64,000 bases of DNA, taken from Thalassotalea litorea. GTDB taxonomy: Bacteria; Pseudomonadota; Gammaproteobacteria; Enterobacterales; Alteromonadaceae. Under the pieces are notes generated by a model. That model saw only the letters and a list, made by a program, of their open reading frames with translations. It was not told the DNA's origin and ran no database searches. The position numbers were made by a program, and so were the translations under genes. The stretch spans positions 1-64,000 of the forward strand of contig NZ_VCBC01000010.1 of assembly GCF_005843925.1 (NCBI RefSeq), given 5' to 3'. Shown here in pieces: positions 49,014 through 58,551 of the stretch; within the stretch, counting starts at the first letter, position 1, and the number at the start of each line of letters is the position of its first letter.

Positions 49014-50747
49014 TTAATTGGCTGGACAGGCATCACTGATATTATTAAATACATCATTAATGGTGTTTAAAAAGCCCACACCGCCACCATCGGTTAATTG
49101 CGCAATGATCACGTCTGGTAGAATTATCGTTGTGTGACCGCCATAGCCTGACATAACCGGGATCTGAGTTAAATCGCCACAAGCACGTATCGCAGACGCC
49201 GCGCCAGCATGAAATCGCCAAAAGCCATTGTCGTAATGAAAATGCGTTAACTGGGCATAAAGACCGTGTTGTGATCCGCTTAGTACCTCTTTGACCATTG
49301 CAGGGTCGAGGAGCTTGCCATTGATGGCGTCATCTCTTAGGTATTTGGCAAATCTGAGGACATCATTCAGGGTCACGGACAACCCATATCCACCCCAGGC
49401 ATCTTGAGTGTCACTGGTGCGCTGAATACCACGAGCGTAATGACTCAAACCTATCGCATCAAAGATAGGCACAATAACATCGTCAAAGGCCTCAGCGCCG
49501 GAGCCAAGTTTCATGTTGGCGAATGCTGCAGCGGCACAGCCAACCAATTCCGTATCTGTGGTGTGATAAACATGATAGGTGCCAGGAGCGACTTTCTTAG
49601 GCCAACCGGTGCAGGCAAATTCGGCTCTGGCACGGCGTGTTGTCGGGTTAAAAAATCCAGTGACAATGGCTGTGCTGTCTTCATCCGCGCCATAGTTTGC
49701 CGATGCGTAATTACCCGTTGCCATATCAAGCGCATGTTCCACAGTAACACCATCCCAGCGACTGTCATTGGCACACTCAGGGACTAAGTCTTTAATCAAC
49801 TCCTGCTTAAATCCTGGATACCGATGCTCGAGAGCGGCAACAATCATAAAGGCATACATGGATTTGGTGAATGAGTACACCCCAATGGTTTTATCCTTAC
49901 AATATGGGTGAGTGCCATAACGTGTGGTGCAGCCCTCGGTGTAGCTTGTGCCTTTCACTAAAATACCGTAACCATTCATATCGTCGGCATCTATGGCATA
50001 CCCGTAATTGCGCAGATCCACGCGGGGGAATTCAATGGTTAAATCTGCCAATGGCTTGGCTGGCAGCCAATGGCTTTCTTCAATGTTACGATCACGGATC
50101 ACCGTGGCGGCATTGGAAATTGCATGTGGCGTATACGTTGCGTTTAAATTGCCATAAAACTCAAACCCATAAAAGATACAGGTTTCTGCCACATTCTGGA
50201 CATGCACCTTTGATATAGAACCGTCATTTTTAAACAAAAACGTGGCAAGGCCATTGTGTTCACAATTCGCATTGTTCTGTTTAATGGTGTAGGGGAACGC
50301 TGCCCGGGAATAACCATTGTCATCTGCTTCATCCCAAACCGCGCCAACGCCGGCGCTAACCGACCAGGCACCACTGCCAACAAAACCATGGCCCCGGTCA
50401 GTTGGAATTAACCGATTACCATCCTGAATAAACTCATAATCAAATGGCGGCCAGATTGCATAATCAATTGGTAAATCGTCTGTTTTTCCATAATTTTGGG
50501 AAAAAACAGGCGAGCCGCTAATACGCAAACTCCCCGAAAAACGGTTACCCGGCTGCAATGAATTTTTCTGAGCAAATGCCTGAGTTGAAAACGTTTGTGA
50601 GGCGTTGCCCATTAAATGTTCATAGGTAGCTTGTTGTCGATACGTACCTTGAGCACTGTGACTACTGAGATCCGCCATCGAGCAGGAAAAAATCAAGGTG
50701 GCCGTCAACATAATCAATATACGTTTTAGCTTTTTTGTAGGTGTCAA
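49014..50747 (-). CDS. serine hydrolase of the beta-lactamase/PBP fold
   Basis: A 577-residue predicted lipoprotein. It starts at a TTG with AGAGGA 6 bp upstream; the signal ends in the lipobox IFSC (about residue 19-22). Past a ~250-residue unique N-terminal part, SFTKSMYAF gives the SxxK nucleophile and lysine, and YHTTDTELVG gives the tyrosine motif of the class C-like serine hydrolase group. GGYGLSVTLNDVLRFAKYL and SGYGGHTTIILP follow. It may hydrolyse an ester or peptide; antibiotic resistance is not implied. Confidence 0.82.
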   Translation of the reverse strand: MTPTKKLKRILIMLTATLIFSCSMADLSSHSAQGTYRQQATYEHLMGNASQTFSTQAFAQKNSLQPGNRFSGSLRISGSPVFSQNYGKTDDLPIDYAIWPPFDYEFIQDGNRLIPTDRGHGFVGSGAWSVSAGVGAVWDEADDNGYSRAAFPYTIKQNNANCEHNGLATFLFKNDGSISKVHVQNVAETCIFYGFEFYGNLNATYTPHAISNAATVIRDRNIEESHWLPAKPLADLTIEFPRVDLRNYGYAIDADDMNGYGILVKGTSYTEGCTTRYGTHPYCKDKTIGVYSFTKSMYAFMIVAALEHRYPGFKQELIKDLVPECANDSRWDGVTVEHALDMATGNYASANYGADEDSTAIVTGFFNPTTRRARAEFACTGWPKKVAPGTYHVYHTTDTELVGCAAAAFANMKLGSGAEAFDDVIVPIFDAIGLSHYARGIQRTSDTQDAWGGYGLSVTLNDVLRFAKYLRDDAINGKLLDPAMVKEVLSGSQHGLYAQLTHFHYDNGFWRFHAGAASAIRACGDLTQIPVMSGYGGHTTIILPDVIIAQLTDGGGVGFLNTINDVFNNISDACPAN

Positions 50748-50992
50748 TTTTAATCCTCTAACACATTGAAACTACAGTAAACATGCTGGCATTTATGCAA
50801 TAAATTTGGGGCTAACATAGTGAAACCACCCCATATCAATATTCATTATCCTAAGGGTAGGGATACTAGAGGAATGACAAAAGAGCCAGTTGGCAAACTT
50901 TGTTAGTGCCAGAATGTTGCCGCAGGTTAGGAAAGGTAATTGCGCCTGGTGGCCAAAAAGTACATGCGCCACCAGATTTAACCGTGTTTTGA

Positions 50993-51355
50993 TTACAGGA
51001 TGTTGTTATAAGGGGACAGGTACCAGGCGAAAATTGCCACATTGGCAATAACCGTTAGCCAGTACACTACCCGAAATGAAGGTTTTTTGGTTTTGTGTCT
51101 TAAAATCTGTTGGGCAAATGCGGCGCCCGGCCATCCCCCGATCGTGGACAGTAAGTGTAACGAGCTTTCCTGGGTTCTTTTACCGCCGCGCTGAGAAGAA
51201 TGCTTGTCAGTGGCATACGCGAGATAAGTAAACAAACTTACCCCTAAGTACCCCAAAAATAATTCTCTGGGAATAAAACCAGGCACATAAGCCAGTATCA
51301 GTATCATCATGAATATACTGGCGGGAAACAGTCGAATTAACGTTCCTTGGCGCAT
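50993..51355 (-). CDS. DUF1294 membrane protein
   Basis: A 120-residue membrane protein with two N-terminal helices and one C-terminal helix, and the family hallmark YLAYATDKHSSQRGGKRTQE followed by LLSTIGGWPGAAFAQQI. DUF1294 is often fused to a cold-shock domain; here it stands alone. AGAGGT precedes the ATG. A CTGGTGGC/GCCACCAG hairpin (50946-50974) lies just past its stop. Confidence 0.88.
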   Translation of the reverse strand: MRQGTLIRLFPASIFMMILILAYVPGFIPRELFLGYLGVSLFTYLAYATDKHSSQRGGKRTQESSLHLLSTIGGWPGAAFAQQILRHKTKKPSFRVVYWLTVIANVAIFAWYLSPYNNIL

Positions 51356-51422
51356 ACGAATTACCTCTTCTGAAGTCCGAATGAATTAAGCTATTAATTT
51401 TCGAGTGACAGTTGGGGGAAGT

Positions 51423-51656
51423 TTAGCTCGACGCTGTGACTTGTTCTGACTCTGTATTTTCTTGAAATACCTGCCGATGAGCGCGGTTCATGATCTTGTC
51501 GGCTTGTTGTTTAGTAAAAATACCCAATTCAATACCCGCTTGCATGTAGCCTTCAAGACGATACTTCTGGCGGTCGGTATCCTTATTGAGTTTGGCTAAT
51601 TCAAACATTTCCAGCAGCTGTTGATTGCAGGAGATAAGGTATCGATCTTTTTCCAT
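51423..51656 (-). CDS. small hypothetical protein
   Basis: A 77-residue soluble, charged protein of unknown family. It begins MEKDRYLISCNQQLLEMF and includes RLEGYMQAGIELGIFTKQQA, which reads as two short helices. AAGGA lies 10 bp upstream. It is divergent from the GST gene and could share its regulatory region. Confidence 0.65.
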   Translation of the reverse strand: MEKDRYLISCNQQLLEMFELAKLNKDTDRQKYRLEGYMQAGIELGIFTKQQADKIMNRAHRQVFQENTESEQVTASS

Positions 51657-51802
51657 GAACCGGCATTCCTTGAGATATATTTACGTAACTTCAATTACAA
51701 GATAACCAAAAATTTCGCCCTTGGATAGTGTTAATAACATGTTATTTCTAAATTAAAATATTGAAAACGTATTGACATTGATTGATTGCTCAAAAAATGT
51801 AA

Positions 51803-51817
51803 TGTCAGCTCCTGACA
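51803..51817. promoter_or_regulatory. palindromic operator candidate ahead of the GST gene
   Basis: TGTCAG-CTC-CTGACA is a perfect inverted repeat about 60 bp before the GST start and 150 bp from the divergent small gene. It has the form of a dimeric repressor site; the regulator is unknown. Confidence 0.5.
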
Positions 51818-51875
51818 GCGAAATCTACAATCTTGACTACACTTGTGAACACATTTGTTGAAGAGGTAGGGAACA

Positions 51876-52502
51876 ATGATGAAGTTTTATTATTATCCCG
51901 TTTCAACGTATTCCCAAAAGGTTCTTCTGGCCTTATATGAAAAACAAGTCAGTTTCGAACCGTACTTGGTAAATATCCTCGATCAACAGGAAGTCGAGGA
52001 GTTTCGCCGTATTTACCCATTGGGTAAAATTCCGCTATTGATTGTCGATAATCAGCACCTGATCCCAGAGTCGAGCATTATTATTGAATACCTCGACCAT
52101 CATTTTGATTCCGGCACGCGATTATTTCCTGCAGGCAATTACGATGAGATTCGGCAAATGCATTTTCTCGATCGTGTCGCCGATTTGTATTTAAACAATT
52201 CAATCGTCACCCTAATGTTTGCGAAAAACCGTCGGACGGCAGAGGTTGACGAGGCGAAACGTTGCCTACTCTATTGCTATGAGCAGTTAAATAGGCGTCT
52301 CCAAGGAAATAGCTGGATCATGGGGGAGAGGTTTACATACGTAGACTGTGCCATTATCCCACCGCTACTTTATGCTGAGCGGCATATGCCCTTTCAAGAA
52401 TATGGTAATTTATTAGCTTACTTCCAACGGGCTCAGGCACGAGCGTCTTATCAAAAAGTTCTGGCAGACGCTTTGCCTTTGTTGACAGCAATGGGCGTAT
52501 AG
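51876..52502 (+). CDS. glutathione S-transferase family protein
   Basis: A 208-residue cytosolic GST. The thioredoxin-fold N-terminus reads MMKFYYYPVSTYSQKVLLAL, with the catalytic Ser/Tyr region at STYSQK, the cis-Pro segment GKIPLLIVDN and the glutathione-contacting PESSIIIEYLD. The helical C-terminal domain has the GERFTYVDCAIIPPL capping motif. AGAGGTAGG precedes the start; either of two adjacent ATGs may be used. Confidence 0.9.
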   Translation: MMKFYYYPVSTYSQKVLLALYEKQVSFEPYLVNILDQQEVEEFRRIYPLGKIPLLIVDNQHLIPESSIIIEYLDHHFDSGTRLFPAGNYDEIRQMHFLDRVADLYLNNSIVTLMFAKNRRTAEVDEAKRCLLYCYEQLNRRLQGNSWIMGERFTYVDCAIIPPLLYAERHMPFQEYGNLLAYFQRAQARASYQKVLADALPLLTAMGV

Positions 52503-52512
52503 GTGTGGGCAA

Positions 52513-52956
52513 CTACCCTTTTAACTTACGTTTTCTAATAACGTCAAGCATTAGACTAACCAGAGTGATCAAGCTATGGCTCGATGACAGACTGCCAGGG
52601 GAAAACAACTCTTTGGCCTGTTGTCCATCGGCCTGAATCTCGGAAACTGCCATATCTCTTGCCTGTTGCAAAATTTGCTGCTCTTTGGAAGGGGGCTTTT
52701 TGCGACCAAGCCAAAGCATCAATAGGGTGAGAAATAGGTTTACAGCGCCTAGAATAAACGCCGCTTGCCAAGATCCGAATGTGGTCGCAAGTAAATGATA
52801 ACAGCCGATATTTAAAAAGATAAAGGTTAAAAGCAGCAGAAATAATGCGATACAGATAAAAACTAAGCGACCGAGCAGTTGTTGAAGTGACAACTCAAGC
52901 AATCCGGATTGCGCTTTGTAGAGTAATTTAAATTTTAGTTTGTGGGCGCTAAGCAT
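52513..52956 (-). CDS. holin superfamily III-like membrane protein (YqjE-like)
   Basis: A 147-residue protein with two membrane helices (LVFICIALFLLLLTFIFLNI; FILGAVNLFLTLLMLWLG) and a basic C-terminus. This is the pattern of the phage holin family/YqjE proteins. It lies 3 bp after an ElaB/YqjD-like gene and so matches the yqjD-yqjE pair of enterobacteria. Despite the family name there is no phage context. Confidence 0.75.
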   Translation of the reverse strand: MLSAHKLKFKLLYKAQSGLLELSLQQLLGRLVFICIALFLLLLTFIFLNIGCYHLLATTFGSWQAAFILGAVNLFLTLLMLWLGRKKPPSKEQQILQQARDMAVSEIQADGQQAKELFSPGSLSSSHSLITLVSLMLDVIRKRKLKG

Positions 52957-52959
52957 AAT

Positions 52960-53322
52960 TTACCTTATTAACCGGCCGAGTAAAAAGCCCAAAGCAAAGG
53001 CTCCGAGTACGCTGGCTCCCTGGTGTTCGCTCAACTCATGTTTTAAATCTTCCATTAACTGCTCTAATTGTTGCTGTTCATTTAAGGCGCCAATTGCGGG
53101 CCCAGTTGCGTGATTTGTTGAGGGTTCGGTCAAAGGTTCTGCAGTTTTGCTGGCGACCGTTGCAGTGTTTTGGGATGGCTCAAGCTTGGCAGAGCAGACG
53201 TCATCGCCTTGCTCCGTTGCGCTTGATGTTGTTTCAATATTGTCACGCTCAAGCTTGGCAAGTTGCTGTTGCAAACGTTTTATTTCTGCCAACGTCTGAC
53301 TTGCCTTATCTGATTCAACCAT
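52960..53322 (-). CDS. ElaB/YqjD-like membrane-anchored protein
   Basis: A 120-residue protein with a charged, partly coiled N-terminal half (LAEIKRLQQQLAKLERDN), a Ser/Thr-rich middle, and a single C-terminal membrane helix ending GAFALGFLLGRLIR, the hallmark of ElaB/YqjD (DUF883-like). Such proteins anchor ribosomes to the membrane in stationary-phase E. coli. The middle region is longer than usual. Confidence 0.75.
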   Translation of the reverse strand: MVESDKASQTLAEIKRLQQQLAKLERDNIETTSSATEQGDDVCSAKLEPSQNTATVASKTAEPLTEPSTNHATGPAIGALNEQQQLEQLMEDLKHELSEHQGASVLGAFALGFLLGRLIR

Positions 53323-53338
53323 AATCTGATCCGGCGCT

Positions 53339-53902
53339 TTAATTCACAGGTTTTTCGATAGACTGCGCCAGTTTCTTAGTCGCCATCGAGGTGAAAATAA
53401 TGGAAAAACCAGAGAAAAGCAGGCGCACGCCGACTAAAATTCCCACCGCCCAGGCGCCGGAAACCGGCCAGCTTTTCCAAATCATCCAAGCCAGAACCAG
53501 AGTGACCACGCCGCTAAACAACATCCAACCCCAGCCTTGCTGTGGTTTATATTGGAATGCGATAATGATGGTGAAAATCCCTTCGATAATAAAATAGACA
53601 AGAAGCACGATCGTTAAGGTGATTAATCCCATGGCCGGCATAATCATCATAAATAATCCACCGAGAACTGAGATCCCTCCGAACAGGAACTTAAGCAAGC
53701 CACTACCAAAACTTTGTGCTTTTAAAGCGAATACAATTTGTACGATGCCCGCAAATAACAGGATAAGACCTACCATCACAGCGATACTCATGCCAGCGAT
53801 CATCGGAGCGACCATGGCTAAGATGCCAAGGATGACAATTAGTATGCCAAAGGCCATGCCAATGCGTGATGTGTCTTGAATTGCATCGGATTCGATACTC
53901 AT
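53339..53902 (-). CDS. HdeD/DUF308 family membrane protein
   Basis: A 187-residue inner-membrane protein with six hydrophobic segments in repeats of the DUF308 type (LILLFAGIVQIVFALKAQSF; GWGWMLFSGVVTLVLAWMIW). HdeD in E. coli contributes to acid tolerance at high cell density. It is followed at 16 bp by the ElaB/YqjD-like and holin-like genes, so the three likely form an envelope-stress unit. Confidence 0.85.
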   Translation of the reverse strand: MSIESDAIQDTSRIGMAFGILIVILGILAMVAPMIAGMSIAVMVGLILLFAGIVQIVFALKAQSFGSGLLKFLFGGISVLGGLFMMIMPAMGLITLTIVLLVYFIIEGIFTIIIAFQYKPQQGWGWMLFSGVVTLVLAWMIWKSWPVSGAWAVGILVGVRLLFSGFSIIFTSMATKKLAQSIEKPVN

Positions 53903-54027
53903 ATTGGTTCTCCAGTGGGGTATATGAGTAATAATTGTAGTTCAATCAAATGACTAGGGTTTAAAATGAAAAAAAAGGCAGAAACGAAGTGTTTCTGCCT
54001 TGATCATAACCGTATACTTTTCTGATG

Positions 54028-55320
54028 CTAGCCTAATGGAATTGCAACGCCATTAATTAACGCCTGGCCATCACTAAAAGAAAACTTAAAGGTCAGTTGT
54101 TCAGCATCCTGGACAACCATTCCTTGTTGCTTTAACGCATCAATATTTTCCTGCATGCCCAGTTTTTCAAAAAATGCTGATGGTGCAGAGCCTTTCGCAT
54201 CCGCTTGTAAGGCAAACATCATACTCATCGGGTTTGCCGCATCGAATTTTTGCGGGTCGATCGTGATTAGCAAATCGGAAACAATATCGCCTTCGCTCGT
54301 AGTAACCCCTAAATTATCGATGGCGATGCGCGGGTTATCCGCCAGAAGTTTCGGCAATTGTTGTTGGATTTCCATCATCAGCATTTGCTGCTGTTGCGGA
54401 TCATCACTTTGAACATTTACCAACAATTTCTGTAACTCACTGAGCACATTTACATTCAGTTTATCCATGCTCATTGAGTAGTTAAAATCGGAAAACTCCT
54501 GCATCGCAATGCTCAGGCTTTTCGCTTTCACCGTTACAGTTGCGGCTAACAAATTTTCTTCAACGTATGAATCGCTGACCAGGGAAATATCTTGAATATT
54601 CATGCTGGCATCGGGAGTTTCACCATTAACGCGGATATGTGAGATTGAAAAATTTCCGGTGCCAACACCCAATGAGGTTGGAGAGAATACATCCCCGAGG
54701 ATATAGGTTTGATCGACATCGAGTTTGGTTGCGCCAATGACGAACACCTCAACTCCGCTTTCAATGATTTTCATGCCCTGCCACTGACCGGTTCCAGTGA
54801 CTTTACCTTCCGGAGTAATCGTCGAATGAAGTTCACCCGCAAGTAACTCCAGATTCGAATCTTGCAATTCCAAGGTGGTGGGTTTGATCGTGATCGTTGA
54901 ATAAGTACTACCACCAAACGATGTTCTGGCAAAACTCGTCAGGCTATCGCTAGCGATGTCATCAATATTTATTATCTCTTGTTTAAAATCGGTTGGTAAA
55001 CCCACAATCATTTGTGAATCGGCTAAACCAAATCCAAGGCCATCCGCTGTCCACAATATTGGGCCATGCTGTACTTGATGTTCCGATTCAAACGTTAATG
55101 TTTCTATCACTCCTGCTTCAACTTCAACCGGCATGGTAAAGGCTATGTGGGCGGTAGAATTTAAATAGCCACGATCATAACGGGTAATCTCTATATCGAA
55201 CGCTGGGTTGGAGGATACCTTTGCATAGGAGTCTTTGATGTGCTCTTCGGCTTTAAAACCGATCAGGTACGGGCTTGCTAATGCAACGCCAAGCGCAACG
55301 GCGAGGATGACTTTTTTCAT
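54028..55320 (-). CDS. DUF945 (YdgA-like) periplasmic protein
   Basis: A 430-residue protein with an N-terminal membrane anchor or signal (KKVILAVALGVALASPYLIG) and the DUF945 opening ITRYDRGYLNSTAHIAF, then repetitive beta-rich sequence to the end. Family function is unknown to me. The frame continues 8 codons upstream, but AAGGA 7 bp ahead of this ATG fixes the start. Confidence 0.88.
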   Translation of the reverse strand: MKKVILAVALGVALASPYLIGFKAEEHIKDSYAKVSSNPAFDIEITRYDRGYLNSTAHIAFTMPVEVEAGVIETLTFESEHQVQHGPILWTADGLGFGLADSQMIVGLPTDFKQEIINIDDIASDSLTSFARTSFGGSTYSTITIKPTTLELQDSNLELLAGELHSTITPEGKVTGTGQWQGMKIIESGVEVFVIGATKLDVDQTYILGDVFSPTSLGVGTGNFSISHIRVNGETPDASMNIQDISLVSDSYVEENLLAATVTVKAKSLSIAMQEFSDFNYSMSMDKLNVNVLSELQKLLVNVQSDDPQQQQMLMMEIQQQLPKLLADNPRIAIDNLGVTTSEGDIVSDLLITIDPQKFDAANPMSMMFALQADAKGSAPSAFFEKLGMQENIDALKQQGMVVQDAEQLTFKFSFSDGQALINGVAIPLG

Positions 55321-55398
55321 TGTTTTTCCTTGGATATATTCCATCGTGTTTTTGTTTTTTTAAAGCGGCTAAGTCTATCACAACTGCACAAATTAAAT

Positions 55399-55596
55399 TC
55401 ATTCAGCCAATAAATATTGCTTATATTCGGGCACACCAAAATAGCGGATACTTTTCTTATGGATGATTTTTTTGGCGATTAGCTTTTCGTCGCAATAAAT
55501 CTTTACAACCTGCTTATCGCCGTTGCGATCTGTATCGTAAGCGTGATTCGGGTTGAGGCGCAAATTGTCAAATTCGCTGCGCATAATTAATTTCAT
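55399..55596 (-). CDS. small hypothetical protein
   Basis: A 65-residue basic soluble protein (MKLIMRSEFDNLRL at the start; KKIIHKKSIRYFGVPEY near the end). No family recognised. The frame is open from 55698, but GGGAG 5-6 bp before the 55596 ATG supports the shorter form, and the upstream part reads as unrelated hydrophobic sequence. Confidence 0.6.
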   Translation of the reverse strand: MKLIMRSEFDNLRLNPNHAYDTDRNGDKQVVKIYCDEKLIAKKIIHKKSIRYFGVPEYKQYLLAE

Positions 55597-55883
55597 AAAG
55601 CTCCCTGAACGATCATAGACGCTTTTAAGAATATCGAGAATTGACGCTGCAGTGCAACTCAAAATACAACTTAACGCACAAGTTAAAACCCAACGCAAAG
55701 TTCATCTGAAACCGTTAGCGAAACAGCATCTGTTTTCCCCTACGTTTACAGTAGGTTTTTCATTCGTTAAAGTGAGTGTCTGATATTTAACAAAATAATT
55801 CGTGTTTTAGGGGTGTTGCGAGTTACGCGCTGCCCGCAAAGTGACGGTTTATTGTTTCAATTTCACCACAAGGAATTCCAACC

Positions 55884-57968
55884 ATGGGTAATTCGAACAG
55901 GATTAAAGCCTGGATATCTCGAAGTGTTTTAATGCTCTCGCTTAGTATCCTCGCGCTTTCTTCTGCGAATGCGGAAAAACAAGACTCTAAGGCAAATGTG
56001 CTGACTTTAAGTGATGTATTTGATATCGAATATGTTGGTGCGATGGCGGTCCACCCAAAAAATGATTATGTCGTCTACGAGCGTCGCGCTTTGGATATTA
56101 TGGCGGATAGCACTCGCATTAATTTGTGGCAGCTAAATAGTGATGGCAGTAATCATCGTCCAATTTTGTCGGGAAAGACGAATTATCGGTTACCGGTATT
56201 TTCCCCTGATGGCAGTCGCTTGGCCTATGTTTCAAGTTCTGAAGGCGACAATCAGCTGTATATGCGCTGGTTAGATACCGGGCAGACCGCTCGCATTAGT
56301 AATTTGGCGCATTCGCCATCAAGCATCAGCTTTTCCCCGGATGGTAAATGGCTGGCGTTCGTAATGTTTACCCCAGGAAAACCGTCCAGTTTAGCGATCG
56401 ATATGCCGAAAAAGCCTAAGGGCGCAAAATGGGCGGGTAATGCGACATATATCGACAATCTTGCGTATCGCAGCGATGGCGCCGGTTTTTTACCAGCAGG
56501 TTACAGCCAGATTTATGTCGTTCCGAGTGAAGGTGGTAGTGCCAGACAAATTACCCAAGGGGATTATCATCATGATGGTCAGCTATCGTGGAGCCAAGAT
56601 AGCCAACATATTATCTTTAGCTCGGACAGGCACCCAGACTGGCAGCGTCGGCCATTAGAATCTGATATCTATCAGGTCAATGTCAAAACCGGTGATATTC
56701 GTGCCTTATTAGAGCGAGCAGGCCCAGAGTTCGCGCCTGTAGTGAGCCCTGACGGCGACAAAATTGCCTTCTTACAAGTCGATGATCGCAAGCTGGCAAG
56801 CCAAAATGCCCAGATTTATGTAATGAACTCTGATGGTAGCCAGGTAAAAGGTCTGGCAACGAAACAGGATCGTCCTATCAGTAATATTCAATGGGATAAT
56901 GCCGGAAAGGGTGTCTATTTTAGCTATGATGACCATGGCAAAAAGAAGCTGGCTTATGTCGATCTTAATGGCAAAATTAACCGCTTGAACGCCAGCTTGG
57001 GTGGCCAATCATTAGGTAGGCCTTATACCTCCGGCAGCTATATCGTCGGCAATAAAGGGGAAATTTTCTATACCCAGGCCAATAGTCAGCGACCGGCAGA
57101 ACTCGCATTGCTAGCCAGCAATGGTGAGACAAAACGGTTAACCCGTTTGAATCAAGATGTACTGGGCCCTAAAGATTTAGCAAAAGTCCGTTCATTGACG
57201 GTGAAATCGTCTGTGGACAAACGATCCATTGAAGCCTGGTTGGCCTTACCTCCTAATTTTGATCCAGAAAAGAAATATCCATTAATATTGGAAATTCATG
57301 GCGGACCGCACGCAGCTTATGGCCCGCAGTTTAGTCTCGAAGTGCAACTGATGGCGGCGAAAGGTTATGTGGTTGTTTGGGCAAACCCGCGCGGCAGTAC
57401 GTCCTACGGCGAGGAATTTGCGAACTTGATCCATCATAATTATCCGTCCGAGGACTATAACGATCTAATCGATGTTGTTGATGGCGTGATTGAAGAAGGT
57501 TATGTCGACGAAGAGCAACTATTCGTGACGGGGGGCAGTGGTGGTGGAACCCTTACCGCCTGGATTATTGGTAAAACCGACCGATTTAAAGCGGCGGTAG
57601 TGGCAAAACCTGTCATTAACTGGTTAAGCTTTAGTTTAACCGCCGATGGTTATGCCTATTTCACTCAATATTGGATGCCAGGTATGCCTTGGGAGCAGGT
57701 CGATCATTTATGGAAGCACTCGCCATTAAGCTTGGTGGGTAATGTTTCAACGCCAACCATGCTGTTGACGGGTGAGCAGGATTACCGCACGCCGATGAGT
57801 GAAACCGAGCAATATTATCAGGCATTGCAACTGCGTAATATCGACTCAGCCATGGTACGTATCCCTAAGGCCAGTCATGGAATTGCAGCCCGACCCAGTA
57901 ATCTGGTGCAAAAAGTGGGTTATATCCTCGCCTGGTTTGAGAAATATAAACCTGAACAGGCCGAATAA
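55884..57968 (+). CDS. S9 family prolyl oligopeptidase-type peptidase
   Basis: A 694-residue secreted or periplasmic serine peptidase with a signal peptide ending ALSSANA. Residues ~40-420 form a WD40-like propeller (repeated SPDGSRLAYVSS-type strands). The alpha/beta hydrolase domain carries the nucleophile in TGGSGGGTLTAW, Asp in TGEQDYRTPMSE and His in PKASHGIAARP, with HGGPHAAYG as the oxyanion region. It probably removes dipeptides or acyl groups from peptides. AAGGA is 8 bp before the ATG. Confidence 0.93.
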   Translation: MGNSNRIKAWISRSVLMLSLSILALSSANAEKQDSKANVLTLSDVFDIEYVGAMAVHPKNDYVVYERRALDIMADSTRINLWQLNSDGSNHRPILSGKTNYRLPVFSPDGSRLAYVSSSEGDNQLYMRWLDTGQTARISNLAHSPSSISFSPDGKWLAFVMFTPGKPSSLAIDMPKKPKGAKWAGNATYIDNLAYRSDGAGFLPAGYSQIYVVPSEGGSARQITQGDYHHDGQLSWSQDSQHIIFSSDRHPDWQRRPLESDIYQVNVKTGDIRALLERAGPEFAPVVSPDGDKIAFLQVDDRKLASQNAQIYVMNSDGSQVKGLATKQDRPISNIQWDNAGKGVYFSYDDHGKKKLAYVDLNGKINRLNASLGGQSLGRPYTSGSYIVGNKGEIFYTQANSQRPAELALLASNGETKRLTRLNQDVLGPKDLAKVRSLTVKSSVDKRSIEAWLALPPNFDPEKKYPLILEIHGGPHAAYGPQFSLEVQLMAAKGYVVVWANPRGSTSYGEEFANLIHHNYPSEDYNDLIDVVDGVIEEGYVDEEQLFVTGGSGGGTLTAWIIGKTDRFKAAVVAKPVINWLSFSLTADGYAYFTQYWMPGMPWEQVDHLWKHSPLSLVGNVSTPTMLLTGEQDYRTPMSETEQYYQALQLRNIDSAMVRIPKASHGIAARPSNLVQKVGYILAWFEKYKPEQAE

Positions 57969-57979
57969 TTCCAGCCATT

Positions 57980-58008
57980 AAAAAAGCTACCGACCTGGTA
58001 GCTTTTTT
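57980..58008. terminator. terminator between S9 peptidase and lipoprotein genes
   Basis: AAAAAAGCTACC (57980-57991) pairs with GGTAGCTTTTTT (57997-58008), 12 bp past the peptidase stop; symmetrical, so it can also end the convergent lipoprotein transcript. Confidence 0.9.
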
Positions 58009-58077
58009 GTTTGCCTCGATCATGAGTTTATAACTCATTAAATCGCTCAATGAGCCGTAAACTATCGAGAAAATTTG

Positions 58078-58545
58078 TTAAATAAAATCGGTGATAATAT
58101 ATTGATACGCATCACAGCTACTTGAGGAGTAATCAAAAAAGAAGCTCGTTGGGTAACCTAAGTTGGGATCAAATTGTGGTAAATTCGAACTCATGTACGC
58201 ATCACTGATATGGTCTGGTTTTTCATAAACAACACCGAGCATTAATACAAACATGTTATCAACCGTTAAGGCTTCCTCGGTATCAACAGCAATGCTGGTG
58301 CCACTGACATACACACCCGCTACCTGATTATCTTCTATTTGAATATCCAACGCTGGAATTTCATCTGCGACATCACAATCTGGCAGAGAAACCTGGACGG
58401 TAAATTGATAATCAATGATCCCCTGAGAGTTCCACAACCGTTGGTTGTCGGTAATGAGTGACGCTAAATCGATTTCATTGTTATCTTCATCGCCGCCACA
58501 GGCGGTTAACAGCAATACCGCCGAGAGTAGTAAAAATCGCTTCAT
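58078..58545 (-). CDS. DUF6174-like lipoprotein
   Basis: A 155-residue lipoprotein with signal LLLSAVLLLTAC and a CGGD sorting region. NQRLWNSQGIIDYQFTVQ followed by a Cys-containing stretch and VAGVYVSG fits the DUF6174 pattern as I recall it; function unknown. The second ATG (58545) has AAGGA at 7-base spacing, the first is too close to it. Confidence 0.75.
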   Translation of the reverse strand: MKRFLLLSAVLLLTACGGDEDNNEIDLASLITDNQRLWNSQGIIDYQFTVQVSLPDCDVADEIPALDIQIEDNQVAGVYVSGTSIAVDTEEALTVDNMFVLMLGVVYEKPDHISDAYMSSNLPQFDPNLGYPTSFFFDYSSSSCDAYQYIITDFI

Positions 58546-58551
58546 ATCCAT

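Noticed and set aside
49014..50747. Antibiotic-resistance beta-lactamase
   Set aside because: The SxxK and Tyr motifs only place it in the broad serine hydrolase fold; length and N-terminal region differ from true class C enzymes.
52513..52956. Prophage remnant suggested by the holin-like protein
   Set aside because: No other phage genes are near, and the pairing with an ElaB/YqjD-like gene fits the chromosomal yqjDE type.
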